Shown piece after piece: positions 33,019 through 45,200 of a DNA stretch of 64,000 nt. Each line of letters begins with the position of its first letter. Within the stretch, counting starts at the first letter, position 1. Under the pieces are notes generated by a model. It ran no database searches and had not been told where the DNA came from. It saw nothing but the letters and a program-made list of their open reading frames with translations. This stretch comes from Wurfbainia villosa (lineage: Eukaryota; Streptophyta; Magnoliopsida; Zingiberales; Zingiberaceae), in NCBI GenBank assembly GCA_025175895.1, contig CM046003.1:94129172-94193171 (forward strand), given 5' to 3'. The translations under genes were made by a program, and so were the position numbers.

Positions 33019-34651
33019 TGTTGGTGCAATCGACCCAGGTCATGATTGACCAGACTCGAGTGAGACTCGAGTTGGGTTTTGATGTTCGACAATGGTTTAC
33101 AATATGATTTAACCATATGACTAGTGGATGGTATGGGATATCCAAAGTCATAAGAGGGCAACTATTGAAGAAATCCAAGTCGGTCAAGGTTGACCGGACA
33201 CTTGGTGTGGAGAAGTCCAAGTATGGTGACTTGGCAAGAAAAAGTTGGTGTATGGATACTTGGCAAGGGAAATCCAAGTCGGTCAAGGGAGACCAGACAC
33301 TTGGTGTTGGAAAGACCAACAGAGAATTAGCAAGGGAAGTCCTAGTAGGTCTGGGAGACTGTGCTTGGTCAATGAAGTCACGAACGAGGAGTCTTAGCAA
33401 ATGAAGTCTCGGATGAGGAGTCTTGGCAGTGAAGTCTCGGAGGCGTGGCCTCTTGGCAAAGGTAGACCCTAGATCATGATGATAGTCGATGGAAGCACTT
33501 AAAGGCTAGAGCAAGGATGAAGAGCCATGGACTCAAGGGATCCGAGAGGCGTGAGGCTGATGGAAGTGGGTTCAAGACTTAGGTCTAAGCCTAGGGTGAG
33601 TATCAAGTATGAAAGGATCATACTTGGGGTGTTAAACCTCGGTGTTGAGGTATAACAATCGACTTCAAGTTTGTTCCTGTTGACTGGGCTTTGTTTGCAG
33701 ACAAATAGAAGAAAGGTAATCTCGATCTTCGCCTCAACTGGGATAGTAATCGAGGCGGCACCTCGACTGGTAAGGTGTGTTCTTGGAGTTAGGACATGGG
33801 AAGCTGAGATAGTGCTCTGGAACCACTCGACCAACACCTCTACTAGGTGCTAGTTGAGGTGGCGTCTCGACTAGATCACTCGATTGGGACCTCAACTGGA
33901 TCTAGGATAAGCTTGGAAATAGCTGAACATAAGCGAGGCAGGCTCGACTAGGTGCTAGTCGAGGTGACGCCTTTACTGGATCACTCGACTAGCCCATCGA
34001 TTGGATCCAGGATAGGCATGAAAATAGCTTATCAGAAGAAAGGCATACTCGACCAGCGCCTCGACTGGGGTATCAGTCGATGTAGCGCGTGGACTGGCGA
34101 GGCGACCATTGTGTTGCAACATTCAGAATTGCGAGCGTTGATAGGAGACGTTGAAGGCTTCGAAGGGGTTTATAAGAGGGAGGCTTATGGACTTTTTTGG
34201 GCACCAATTCTTGGAGAGTTAGAAGGCAAAGTGTTGTTACATTCCAACCTTCTAGGGCATTCTCCAACACAACCAAAACAAGCAATCAAGCAAAGACATT
34301 CGTGTAAAGTGTTTTTGTTTCTTCATTTCATTTACATCTTGTATTTGGTTATTATTGTTGTAAGTCTATTGTAAGAGGTTTCTCCACCTCCAGATTGTTT
34401 TTGAGAAGGAGAAGGTTTAGTGGTAGTGTGCATCACTAGAACTCGCTATGGCTCGATCGTGGAGTAGGAACTAGGATTTCGAACCACGTAAAATCTATGT
34501 GTCGTATTTGTGTTGTGTTTTGTGCTTGTATTAGTATTAGTATTTGTATTTCCGCTGTGTACTAATAATCGTAGACAAGAACGACAAATCCAAGAGAAGA
34601 AATCGACGAATTGCTATTCACCCCCCTCTAGCGAGGCCAACCGTTCCTACA
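33019..34651 (+). repeat. 5' LTR of D
   Basis: 1633 bp. It starts TGTTGGTGCAATCGACCC and ends CACCCCCCTCTAGCGAGG..TTCCTACA. U3 has AAGTCCAAG..ACTTGGCAAG units (33140-33430). Positions 33700-34110 carry roughly 110-bp repeats around GGCACCTCGACTGGATC..AGGATA, with CTCGAC pairs in place of the CAGTCGACTG word. TATA at 34171. Confidence 0.88.
34171..34176 (+). promoter_or_regulatory. TATA box of D
   Basis: TATAAG in GGGTTTATAAGAGGGAGG. The same motif occurs in the 3' LTR at about 36475. Confidence 0.5.
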
Positions 34652-34653
34652 AG

Positions 34654-34665
34654 TGGTATCAGAGC
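34654..34665 (+). promoter_or_regulatory. Primer-binding site of D
   Basis: TGGTATCAGAGC two bases after the 5' LTR. Confidence 0.92.
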
Positions 34666-34716
34666 AAGGTTGCTCTTCAATCGAACTAACAACCGAGGGA
34701 GATAAAGCTTGAGGTG

Positions 34717-35371
34717 ATGGAGTTTGAAGACGGATTTTGGTGTGATATTCGATTTCCACCACCCTATGGATACGGAGGATTTGCTCAGTGGAAGACAATG
34801 ATTAATTTTTTCTTCCAAATGAACATTGAGGATTGGTTCGCCCTAACGGAAGGTTTCAAGACTCTAATGGACAATAAGGGGAGAACTCTCAACCAGAGTA
34901 AATGGACTGAGAGAGAAGTCTAAAGATTCGAAGCTAATGATAAGGTAATGAAGATTTTAGTTAGTTTAATTCCTAATAACATTTTGTGTAAATTAGGGAA
35001 GTTTGGGGATGCTAAGGAATTATGGAGCAAACTTGCTAGGCTCCATGATGAATCTTCCATGATCCAAGAAAATGAGGATAAATCCAAAGAAGTGGAATGC
35101 TCATCCTCTCAAGAGAGTGAAGATTCAGAAGTTGATAGGTGTTCAACATTCGAAAAAGAAATTATGGAAGCCTCCACTTCAAGGATTGAGGGGGAGGTTA
35201 GATCTTTAACTCCGGAACAAGAGCAAGAGGAGGAGCCTTCTACCTTCGAGAGAAATGAAGAAGAAGGCCAAAATTCACCTACCATTCAAGAAGGTAACTC
35301 AAATGCAATTGTTAAATATAAAAATCATATAACATGCTTTGAGTGTAACAATTGCATTCAAAGAATTTTAT
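34717..35371 (+). pseudogene. D gag relic, truncated in the first zinc knuckle
   Basis: ATG at 34717 (MEFEDGFWCDIRFPPPYGYG). The copia gag N-domain is clear (FAQWKTMINFFFQMNIEDWF, DAKELWSKLARLHDES), with one in-frame TAA at 34921. An acidic linker (SSQESEDSEVD) follows. The frame ends at ITCFECNN, the first two cysteines of the zinc knuckle, where the sequence breaks. It is closest to family A gag. Confidence 0.88.
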
Positions 35372-35445
35372 AGGATTTTTATCTTTAACTTCGCCAACTC
35401 CAATCATATAACTCTTAGCACCTAAACAATAAAATCTATTTCCAG
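35372..35445. other. Rearranged junction with an inverted gag fragment
   Basis: Between the broken gag and the 3' LTR lies a short stretch whose minus strand reads NRFYCLGAKSYMIG, matching NRHICLGAKSVHLG of A2 gag (about 27496-27540). A downstream gag piece has therefore been joined in opposite orientation, and the rest of the interior deleted. Confidence 0.7.
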
Positions 35446-36526
35446 GTTATATGAGGGAGACTATTGAAGAAATCCAAGTCGGTCAAGGTTGATCGGACAC
35501 ATGGTGTGGAGAAGTCCAAGTATGGTGACTTGGCAAGGAAAAGTCAAAGTATGGATATTTGGCAAGGGAAAACCCAAGTCGGTCAAGGGAGACCAGACAC
35601 TTGGTGTTGGAAAGACAAATAAGGAGTTGGCGAGGGAAGTCCCAGCAAGTCTGGGAGTCCGTGCTTAGCAAGTGAAGTCCCGGACGAGGAGTCTTAGCAA
35701 ATGAAGTCTCAGACGGGGAGTTTTGGTAGTGAAGTCCTGGAGGAATGACCTCTTGGAAAAGGTAGACCCTAGAGCATGACGATAGCCGATGGAAGCACTT
35801 GAAGGCTAGCGCAAGGATGAAGAGTCACAGACTCGAGGGATTCGGGAGGCTGATGGAAGTGGGTTGAAGGCTTAGGTCTAGGCCTAGGGTGAGTATCAAG
35901 TATGAAGGGATCATAATTGGGGTGTTAAACCTCGGTGTTGTGGTATAACAATCGACTGCAAGTTCATTCCAGCCGACTGGGCTTCTTTTACAAGTAAACA
36001 GAAGCAAGGTAACCTCGACCAGTGCCTCAACTGGGATAGTAGTCGAGGCGGCACCTCGACTGGTAAGGTGTGTGCTTGGAGGTAGGACCTGGGAAGCTAA
36101 GATAGTGCTCTGAAAGCACTCGACCAACACCTGACTAGGTTCTAGTTGAGGTGGCACCTCGACTAGATCACTCAACTGGCACCTCGACTGGATCTAGGAT
36201 AGGCTTAGAAATAGCTTAATAAAAGCGAGGCAGGCTCGACCAGCACCTCGACTAGGTGCTAGTCGAGGTGGCACCTCTACTGGATCACTCGACTGACACC
36301 TCGATTGGATCCAAGATAAGCATGAAAACAGTTGATAAAAAGCAAGGCAGACTCACCTAGCACCTCGATTGGGGTATCAGTTGAGGCGGCGCCTCGACTA
36401 GCGAGGCAAGCATTGTGTTGCAACGTTCGGAATCGCGAGCACTAACAGGAGACGTTGAAGGATTCGAAGGGTCTTATAAGAGGGAGGCTTATGGATGTTT
36501 TTCGGTGTCGGTTCTTAGGGAGTTAG

Positions 36527-38745
36527 TGTTGGGTTTTTGGCACCGCGGCAAGTGTGTGTTCGAACATGTTTCGTAAATATGTGCACAACGGAAGGAATAA
36601 AATAATAAATCTAATTTATTACAACACACACATCACATGCATGCATAGTACAACATGTGTAGACATAACCGTAAATTTAAATTTTGCGATAAAAGGAAAT
36701 TTACACTATGTATACCTGACATATCACGTGTAGCGGGAAAGGCATCAACCGGAACGATTCTCGCTAGAATCGTCTCTATCCGTATCCACGCCGAGTATCT
36801 TCGGGATGACTTCACTAAGTCACGAGCCTCGTCTTCGTACGGGTTACTAGCCTCGTGTTGAAGACGATGTGATCGAGAGAAGATCATGATCCGAATCAAA
36901 ATTCGGATCCAAAATGAGTCCTCAAAAACTCGCTTCTCCGGAGAGGTATTCGTCAACCGTTTGACGAATCCTTCGTCCTCCACCTATGAGGATTACCGGA
37001 GATCGAATCTCCGGTAAGGAAGGCGCTGTCGGAGCTCCAAACGTCATCCAAACGATGCTCCGACAAGAGGGAAACAAGCTGTCCAGAAAACTGGACAGCT
37101 TTGGTGGAGACCTTGCGCCGGCCAAATAAGGAAAGCAATGTGCTCACCTTGTCGCCGGAGCCAAGGATGATCACCGGAGCTTCTCCGACAGTAGCTCAAC
37201 ACTGGCAAGTAGAGAAGACGGCAGCAGCTGGTCGCCGGTTGGAGGAGTTGGGCGGCGGCAATTGGGTTGGCGCCGACTAGAGGGAGATGGTGGGTGGCCA
37301 AAAACTAGAGTTGCCTCAATTAGGGTTTAACAAAAACCCTTAAGCCCTGTTTTATAGAGAACAAATTCTCTTAATGGTTATTGGATCATAACCAAAGGCC
37401 CATTAGCCCGCTCCATTAATTTAAGTTAAAATAAACCAAACCATGATGGTTTATTTTAAGTTAAAACGAACCGAACCAACTTTGGTTCATTCGTTTAAAA
37501 CAAACCAAACCCCTTTGGTTTATTCTCCTCCGTTGGATTAGAACCAAACCATTTTGGTTCGTCCATCATGTCTTCATAAGACACGGCCCATCCACGCTTC
37601 CATTGCGACTGAAACAATTTCATGCTCGCTTCTTGTTTGGTCCAACCAAACCTAGTTTCTCTCGGTCTGAGAATCTCATTCTCAAGCTCGTTTTAAATCC
37701 TTCGGATTACGCTCGTTATGCGTGTGACCAAATAGGTTCTCGGTTTATGTTGATCGTCTATAATTAACCATTAATTATAGAACAATCATGAGTGGCACCT
37801 AGTAGTACATCATGATCCCCAATTAATCGAAAAGATCAACGGTTGATCCAGAACTATTTCTGAAACCCTTCAGCAACTCGAATGAATCGTGCCCCATTCC
37901 CTTCACTCATCTTATACCCACTTGGTTCAGGACATGGTCTATAGTGTCAGTCCCCACTAGGCTGACTACGTCACACCTAGCCCAAGTATCATTTCCTCGT
38001 CCTATGGATTCTAGTTACTGCACATGTATCGAAGAGTACCTTACTCTAAACATGTAATGCTTTGGCCAAAGACTTTAGTAACAATCCGACGAGAGGCCAT
38101 TGGTATACATCTCCTCGCAAGGAGTGGTGAATCCTTTATAGGCTATTCAAACACCTTCGATCACTTCGACTTATACCCAATCATCCCGGGTCCACATCTC
38201 CTCAGAGATGCTTGCTTAAGATGTCAAAGCATAAGTCTTCATGATCAAGATGACTTGAATACCGCAAGTCAAAGGAACATCGCACTTAAGCTGCAGTAAG
38301 AACTTCATTGACATATCTATATATGCAGAGAACCATATGAAGTCTTACGGCTGGTCACTCCAATGAACTAGTTACCATAACTAGCATCCACGATTAACTC
38401 CGGACATCATAATGTCTCCAGCCAGTGAGAATCAGCTGCTTGGATACACCAAAGAGTATACCTCGTGCTAGTCTCGACAGAATCAATGGTGTCCAAATCC
38501 ATCAATTCATCGACTAGGGATAATTCCGATACATCACAATTACACATGTAGAGATACTCACTAGTTGTGATCCAATCACAAATTCTCTCATATTGTGAAT
38601 CATATCGTGGACATTCAGTAAATAAGTTTAAGATCTAATCAAATACATGAAAACATGTATACTCAAATAGTGAATCTTCATTTATCATATAAATGGTTCA
38701 AACATAAGGCGATTGCCTTAGGACATCTCTCATATATCACTAACA
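36527..38745 (-). repeat. 3' LTR of E
   Basis: 2219 bp. On the minus strand it begins TGTTAGTGATATATGAG and ends ACCCAACA. Upstream of the TATA (37350) are inverted AACCAAA/TTTGGTT pairs. Between TATA and the LTR end lie eight hairpin-forming inverted repeats (36754-37101). Confidence 0.92.
36754..37101 (-). repeat. Hairpin cluster in the transcribed R-U5 part of the E LTR
   Basis: Inverted repeats, arm length in brackets: 36754-36773 (8), 36807-36822 (6), 36829-36867 (8, long loop), 36888-36909 (9, loop CAAA), 36948-36969 (9, loop CCGT), 36993-37017 (11, loop CGA), 37027-37065 (9), 37076-37101 (11, loop AAAA). Most persist in the other three E/F LTRs near 40320-40665, 47480-47830 and 57415-57765. 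Confidence 0.85.
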
Positions 38746-38759
38746 AACTCCCACTTGGC

Positions 38760-40097
38760 CTAATGCCAATCGCCACGGTATCCAATACCATAAGCTCTAA
38801 CATGACCCTCAAACTTACTTTGAGGTAATGTCTTAGTCAAAGGATCCACTAAGTTCCTTTCAGTGGGGATTTTCTCGATTTGTATTTCCTTCCTACTGAT
38901 GATCTCTCTGATAAGATGATAGCGGCGAAGCACATATTTGGATCGTTGATGAGACCTTGGCTCTTTCTCCTATGCAATTGCTCCATTGTTGTCGCAGTAG
39001 ACCGGTATTGCTTCAACAATGGCCGGAATCACACCAAGTTCATAAATGAACTTCTTGATCCAAACCGCTTCCTTTGCTGCTTCCGAAGCTGCAATGTATT
39101 CTGCCTCAGTGGTAGAATCCGCTACAGTGTCTTGTTTAGAACTTTTCCAACTCACTGCGCCCCCATTCAAGGTGAACACGTATCCAGACTGAGATCTGGA
39201 ATCATCCTTGTCTGTCTGGAAGCTGGCATCCGTATACCCGCGTATCACCATGTCCCCTTCTCCATATATTAGGAACACATTCTTAGTTCTTCTTAAGTAC
39301 TTAAGGATCGTCTTAACAGCCACCCAATGATCCATTCCTGGATCAGACTGGTATCTACTCGTGACACTCAGAGCATACGATACATCGTGCCTCGTACATA
39401 ACATAGCATACATAATAGATCCTATTGCAGATGCATAGGGAATCTTACTCATGCAAATCCTCTCGTCTTCTGTGCGCGGACACATAGACTTCGAAAGGTG
39501 TACCCCATGCCTGATGGGTAGGAAACCTTTCTTGGATTCCGACATGCTAAACCTCTTTGCTTTTCGGTCTATATATGTAGACTGCGAAAGACCAAGCAAC
39601 CGTTTCGATCTATCTCTATAGATCTTAATCCCGAGGATGTAGGTTGCTTCTCCCAGGTCTTTCATGGAGAATGTCTTGGATAACCAAATCTTCACTGACT
39701 GTAAGATTGAAACATCGTCTCCTAGAAGTAATATGTCATCGACATACAATACTAGGAACACGACTGCACTCCCACTAACCTTCTTGTACACACAAGGTTC
39801 GTCTGGATTTTGTGAGAAATCAAACTTTTTGATTGTCTCATCAAAATGGATATTCTAGCTCCTGGATGCTTGCTTCAATCCATATATGGACCGTCGCAAC
39901 TTGCATACCTTGGTTTTATCAACTGATGTGAAACCCTTAGGCTGTATCATATACACGTCCTTGAGCAGGTTTCCATTAAGGAAAGCTATTTTCACATCCA
40001 TCTGCCATATCTCATAATCATAATGAGCTGCTATGGCCAGGAGCATCCGAATGGATTTAAGCATAGCTACAGGCGAATAGGTTTTGTCATAATCAAC
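38760..40097 (-). pseudogene. E pol, RT and RNase H part
   Basis: From 40097 the minus strand gives LKSIRMLLAIAAH, MDVKIAFLNGNLL and IYGLKQASRS, a TGG-to-TAG stop near 39856, then DEPCVYKKVSG and the catalytic YVDDILLLG (about 39735). After the RT connection comes RNase H (GYTDASFQTDKDDSRSQSG, SSKQDTVADSTTEAEYIAAS) and a stop at 38967-38969 after CDNNGAIA. The remainder, ending DWH then TAG at 38760-38762, is still legible. One frame throughout apart from these stops. Confidence 0.9.
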
Positions 40098-42284
40098 TGT
40101 TAGTTTTCTGGCACGGCGGCGTGTGTGTGTTCGATCATGTTTCGTAAACATGAGTACAGCAGAAGCAATTAAAAAATAATAAATCTATATTTATTACAAC
40201 ACACACAACACACGCATGCTATTACAACAAGTGTAGACATAACCGTAAATTAAAATTTGCAATAAAAGGAAATTAAACTACGTTATACCTTCCGTATGAC
40301 GTGTAGCGGGAACGGCATCAACCGGAACGATCCTCGTAAGAATCGTCTCTATCCGTATCCACGCCGAGCTCCTCGGGATGACTTCGCTAAGTCATGAGCT
40401 TCGTCTTCGTACGGGTTACTAGCCTCGTGTTGAAGACGACATGATCGAGAGATGATCACGATCCGAATCCAAATTCGGATCCTAAAACGAGTTCTCAAAA
40501 CTCGCTTCTCCGGAGAGGTATTCGTCAACCGTTTGACGAATCCTTCGTCCTCCACCTCAGAGGATTACCGGAGATCAAATCCCGGTAAGTTAGCCGCTGT
40601 CGAGCACTAACCGCCGCCCAAACGATGCCCGAAGAGGAGAAGCTGTCCAGAAAACTGGACAGCTTGGTGGAGGAGTAGGCGCCGGCCAAAACAAGGAGAG
40701 AAAAGCCTCACCTTGATGCCAAACCTATAGGAGATCACGGAGGGTCGCCGGAGGTTCACCGGCTGAAGCTTGGTCGCCGGCAACAAGTTGGACGGCGGCA
40801 CAAGTGGTTGCGGCAAAGGCTGTTGGCCCGAATTCACCAAGGAGGTGGGCGCAACTTGCTTTAGGGTTTTGGATGATTAGGGTTTAACAATCCTTAAGCC
40901 CACTTTTATAGAGAACTAATTCTCTTAATGGTTAATGGATCATATCCATAAAGCCCGTTAACCCGCTCCATTAAGATAAGTTAAAATAAACCAAACCATG
41001 ATGGTTTATTTTGAGTTAAAACGAACCGAACCAACTTTTGGTTCATTCGTTTAAAATAAACCAAACCCTTTGGTTTATTCTTATCCATTGGATTAGAACC
41101 AAACCATTTTGGTCCATCCATTACGTCTTCATAAGACGCAGCCCTCCACGCTTCCATTGCGACTGAAACAATTTCATGCTCGCTTTGTGTTTGGTCCAAC
41201 CAAACATAGTTTCTCTCGGTCTGAGAATCCCATTCTCAAGCTCGTTTTAAATCCTTTGGATTACACTCGTTGTGCGTGTGACCAAATAGGTTCTCGGTTT
41301 ATGTTGGCCGTTTATAATTAACCATTAATTATAGAACGATCATGAGTGGCACCTAGTAGTACATCATGATCCCCAATTAACCAAAAGATCAACGTTGATC
41401 CGTAACTATTTCAAACCCTTGAGCTCGAATGAATCGTGCCCCATTCCCTTCACTCATCTTATACCCACTTGGTTCAGGACATGGTCTATTGTGTCAGTCC
41501 CCACTAGGCTGACTACGTCACACCTAGCCCAAGTATCATTTCCTTGTCCTACGGATTCTAGTTACTCCACATGTATCGAAGAGTACTTTACTCTAAACAT
41601 GTAATGCTTTGGCCAAAGACTTTAGTAACAATCCGACGAGAGGCCATGGGTATACATCTCCTCACAAGGAGTGGTGAATCCTTTATAGGCTATTCAAACA
41701 CCTTCGATCACTTCGACTTATACCCAATCATCCCGGGTCCACATCTCCTTAGAGATGTTTGCTTAAGATGTCAAAGCATAAGTCTCCATAATCAAGATGA
41801 CTTGAATACCGCAAGTCAAAGGAACATCGCACTTAAGCCACAGTAAGAACTTCATTGACATATCTATATATGCAGAGAACCATATGAAGTCTTACGGCTG
41901 GTCACTCCAATGAACTAGTTACCATAACTAGCATCCACGATTAACTCCGGACATCAAATGTCTCCAAAGGAGAGAATCACCGCTTGGATACACCAAGGAG
42001 TATACTCGTGCTAGTCTCGATGTAATTGATGGTGTCCAAATCCATCAATTCATCGACTAGGATAATTGATACATCACAATTACACATGTAGAGATACTCA
42101 CTAGTTGTGATCCAATCACAAATTCTCTCATGCCGTGAATCGTATCGTGGACATTCAGTAAATGAGTTTAAGATCCAATCAAATACATTAAACATGTATA
42201 CTCAAATAGTGAATCTTCATTTATCATATAAATGGTTCATACATAAGGCGATTGCCTTAGGACATCTCTCATATATTACTAACA
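40098..42284 (-). repeat. 3' LTR of F
   Basis: 2187 bp. The plus strand begins TGTTAGTTTTCTGGCACGG and ends ATATTACTAACA. It is shorter than its partner through many 1-5-bp gaps, often at CG-containing words, for example GCTGTCGAGC here against GCTGTCGGAGC at 47752. Confidence 0.92.
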
Positions 42285-42298
42285 GACTCCCACTTGGC

Positions 42299-45200
42299 CT
42301 AATGCCAATCGCTACGGTATCCAATACCATAAGCTCTAACATGACCCTCAAACTTACTTTGAGGTAATGCTTTAGTCAAAGGATCCGCTAAGTTTCTTTC
42401 AGTGGGAATTTTCTCGATTTGTATTTCGTTCCTACTGATGATCTCTCTGATAAGATGATAGCGGCGAAGCACATGTTTGGATCATTGATGAGACCACATC
42501 AAGTTCAGAGATGAACTTCTTGATCCAAACCGCTTCCTTTGCTGCTTCCAAAGCTGCAATGTATTCTGCCTTAGTGGCAGAATCCGCTATAGTGTCAAGC
42601 TTGGAACCTTTCCAACTTATTGCGCCTCCATTCTAGGTGAATACATACCCAGACAAAGACATGGAATCATCCTTGTCTGTCTGGAGTTGGCATCCGTATA
42701 CCCACGTATCACCATGTACCCTTCTCCATATATTAGGAACACATCCTTAGTTCTTCTCAAGTACTTAAGGATCGTCTTAACAGCCGCCCAATGATCCATT
42801 CCTGGATCGGACTGGTATCTGCTCGTGACACTCAGAGCATACGATACATCGGGCCTCGTACATAACATAGCATACATGATAGATCCTATTGCGGATGCAT
42901 AGGGAATCTTACTCATGCAAATCCTCTCGTCTTCTGTGCGCGGACACATAGACTTCGAAAGGTGTTCCCCATGCCTGATGGGTGGATAACCTTTCTTGGA
43001 TTCCGACATGCTAAACCTCTTTAGCACTCGGTCTATATATGTAGACTGCGAAAGACCAAGCAACCGTTTCGATCTATCTCTATAGATCTTAATCCCAAGG
43101 ATGTAGGTTGCTTCTCCCTGGTCTTTCATGGAGAATGTCTTGGATAACCAAACCTTAACTGACTGTAAGATTGACACATCGTTTCCTATAAGTAATATGT
43201 CATCGACATACAATACTAGGAACACGACTGCACTCCCACTAACCTTCTTGTACACACAAGGTTCGTCTGGATTTTCTGAGAAATCAAACCTTTTGATCGT
43301 CTCATCAAAACGGATATTCCAGCTCCTGGATGCTTGCTTCAATCCATAAATGGATCGTCGCAATTTGCATACCTTGGTTTTATCAACCGATGTGAAACCC
43401 TCAGGCTGTATCATATACACGTCCTCGAGCAGGTTTCCATTAAGGAAAGCTGTTTTCACATCCATCTGCCATATCTCATAATCATAATGAGCCGCTATGG
43501 CTGTGAGCATCCGAATGGATTTAAGCATAGCTAAAGTAATAGGTTTCGTCATAATCAACACCTTATTTTTGACGATATCCTTTCGCCACCAATCTAGTCT
43601 TATAGGTAATCACATTACCATCCATGTCGGTTTTCTTCTTGAAAACCCACTTGCACCCTATAGGCTTTATGCCTTCAGGTGGGTCAACCAAGTTCCAAAC
43701 TTGGTTTTCATACATGGAATCCATTTCCGACTTCATGGCACCAAGCCACTTATCCCTTTCTGAACTTGTCAGCACTTCTTCATAACTGGTAGGCTCCTCA
43801 TCATCAATGAGTAACACGTCATTCGATTCACTTACGAGAAATCCATATCTCTCAGGAATATTGCGTGTTCTACCAGATCTACGAAGATGTGGTGTTACAA
43901 TAGGTCCAAATTGATTGCTCATCACTATGAGTTGTCGGCTGTTGTGCTTCACCAGGTATCTCATCAATGTCTATTTGAGTCTCTCGAGCCTCACACTCCC
44001 ATCGCTTTCTTGCAAGAGAAACTCTTTCTCTAGAAACACAGCATGCCTTGAAACAAACACCTTTTGTTCCACAGGATGATAGAATTGGTAACCCCTTGTT
44101 TCCTTAGGGTATCCAATAAATAGACATTTATCAGACTTAGCATCCATTTTGTCTGATACAGTCCGCTTCACATAAGCAGGACAACCCCATATCTTCAAGT
44201 AAGATACATGAGGTTTCTTACCATTCCATATCTCATATGGAGTAGTTGAGACTACCTTGGTAGACATTCTGTTTAACAAGTAAACAGCTGTCTGAAGTGC
44301 ATAACCCCAAAAGGACTTGGGAAGAGTCGCATGATTCATCATTGACCTGACCATGTCCAACAAGGTCCGGTTACGCCTCTCAGATACACCATTATGCTAT
44401 GGTGTATAGGGCGGAGTCCATTGAGACAATATGCCATTGTCTCTTAGATAATCAAGAAACTCTTGACTTAAGTATTCACCACCTCGATCCGATCGAAGTA
44501 TTTTAATACTCTTGTCATGTTGTTTCTCTACTTCATTTCTGAATTCTTTGAACCTTTCAAAGGCTTCAGACTTGTGTTTCATCAAGAACACATACCCAAA
44601 CCGTGAGTGATCATCGGTGAAGGTAATGAAGTAGCTATAGCCTCCTAATGCTTGAGTTGACATAGGTCCACATACATCAGTATGCACTAGACCTAGTAAC
44701 TCTCCCACTCGTTCACCTTTTCCAGTAAAAGGTAACTTAGTCATCTTGCCTTTTAAGCATGATTCGCATGTATCGTATGAATCCAATTCAAACGATTTCA
44801 GAATTCCACATCGGTGTAATTCGGACATGCGTTTCTTGCTTATATGGCCAAGACGACAATGCCACATATAGGAGTCTATGTGATTATCCTTTCGAGCACG
44901 CTTGTTGCTCGCTTCGATATTGCAAATGTCACTGGATACGTCCAACGTATAAACACCATTGCTTAAAGTTCCAGTCCCATAAAGAACCCCATTCAAAGTT
45001 ATGTAACAACAATTGTTACTAAACGTTAAATGGAAACCATTTCTATTTAAACAAGAAATAGAAATGATGTTCTTTATCAACGAAGGAATATAAAAGCAAT
45101 TGTCCAATTCTAAGACAAGTCCTGCAGGGAGTTTCAACAAATACGTTCCGATGGCGAGTGCAGCAACCTTTGCTCCATTCCCAACATGCAAATTTGACTC

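Noticed and set aside
36655..37301. Several small frames in the E LTR R-U5 region
   Set aside because: The sequence is dominated by inverted repeats, the frames are not conserved among the four LTRs, and none matches a known protein.
38024..38299. A 91-codon plus-strand frame preserved at full length in all four E/F LTRs (also 41571, 48751, 58684)
   Set aside because: It is antisense to the element, most differences among the copies change the amino acid, and it has no recognisable domain. Retention is explained by recent common origin of the LTRs.
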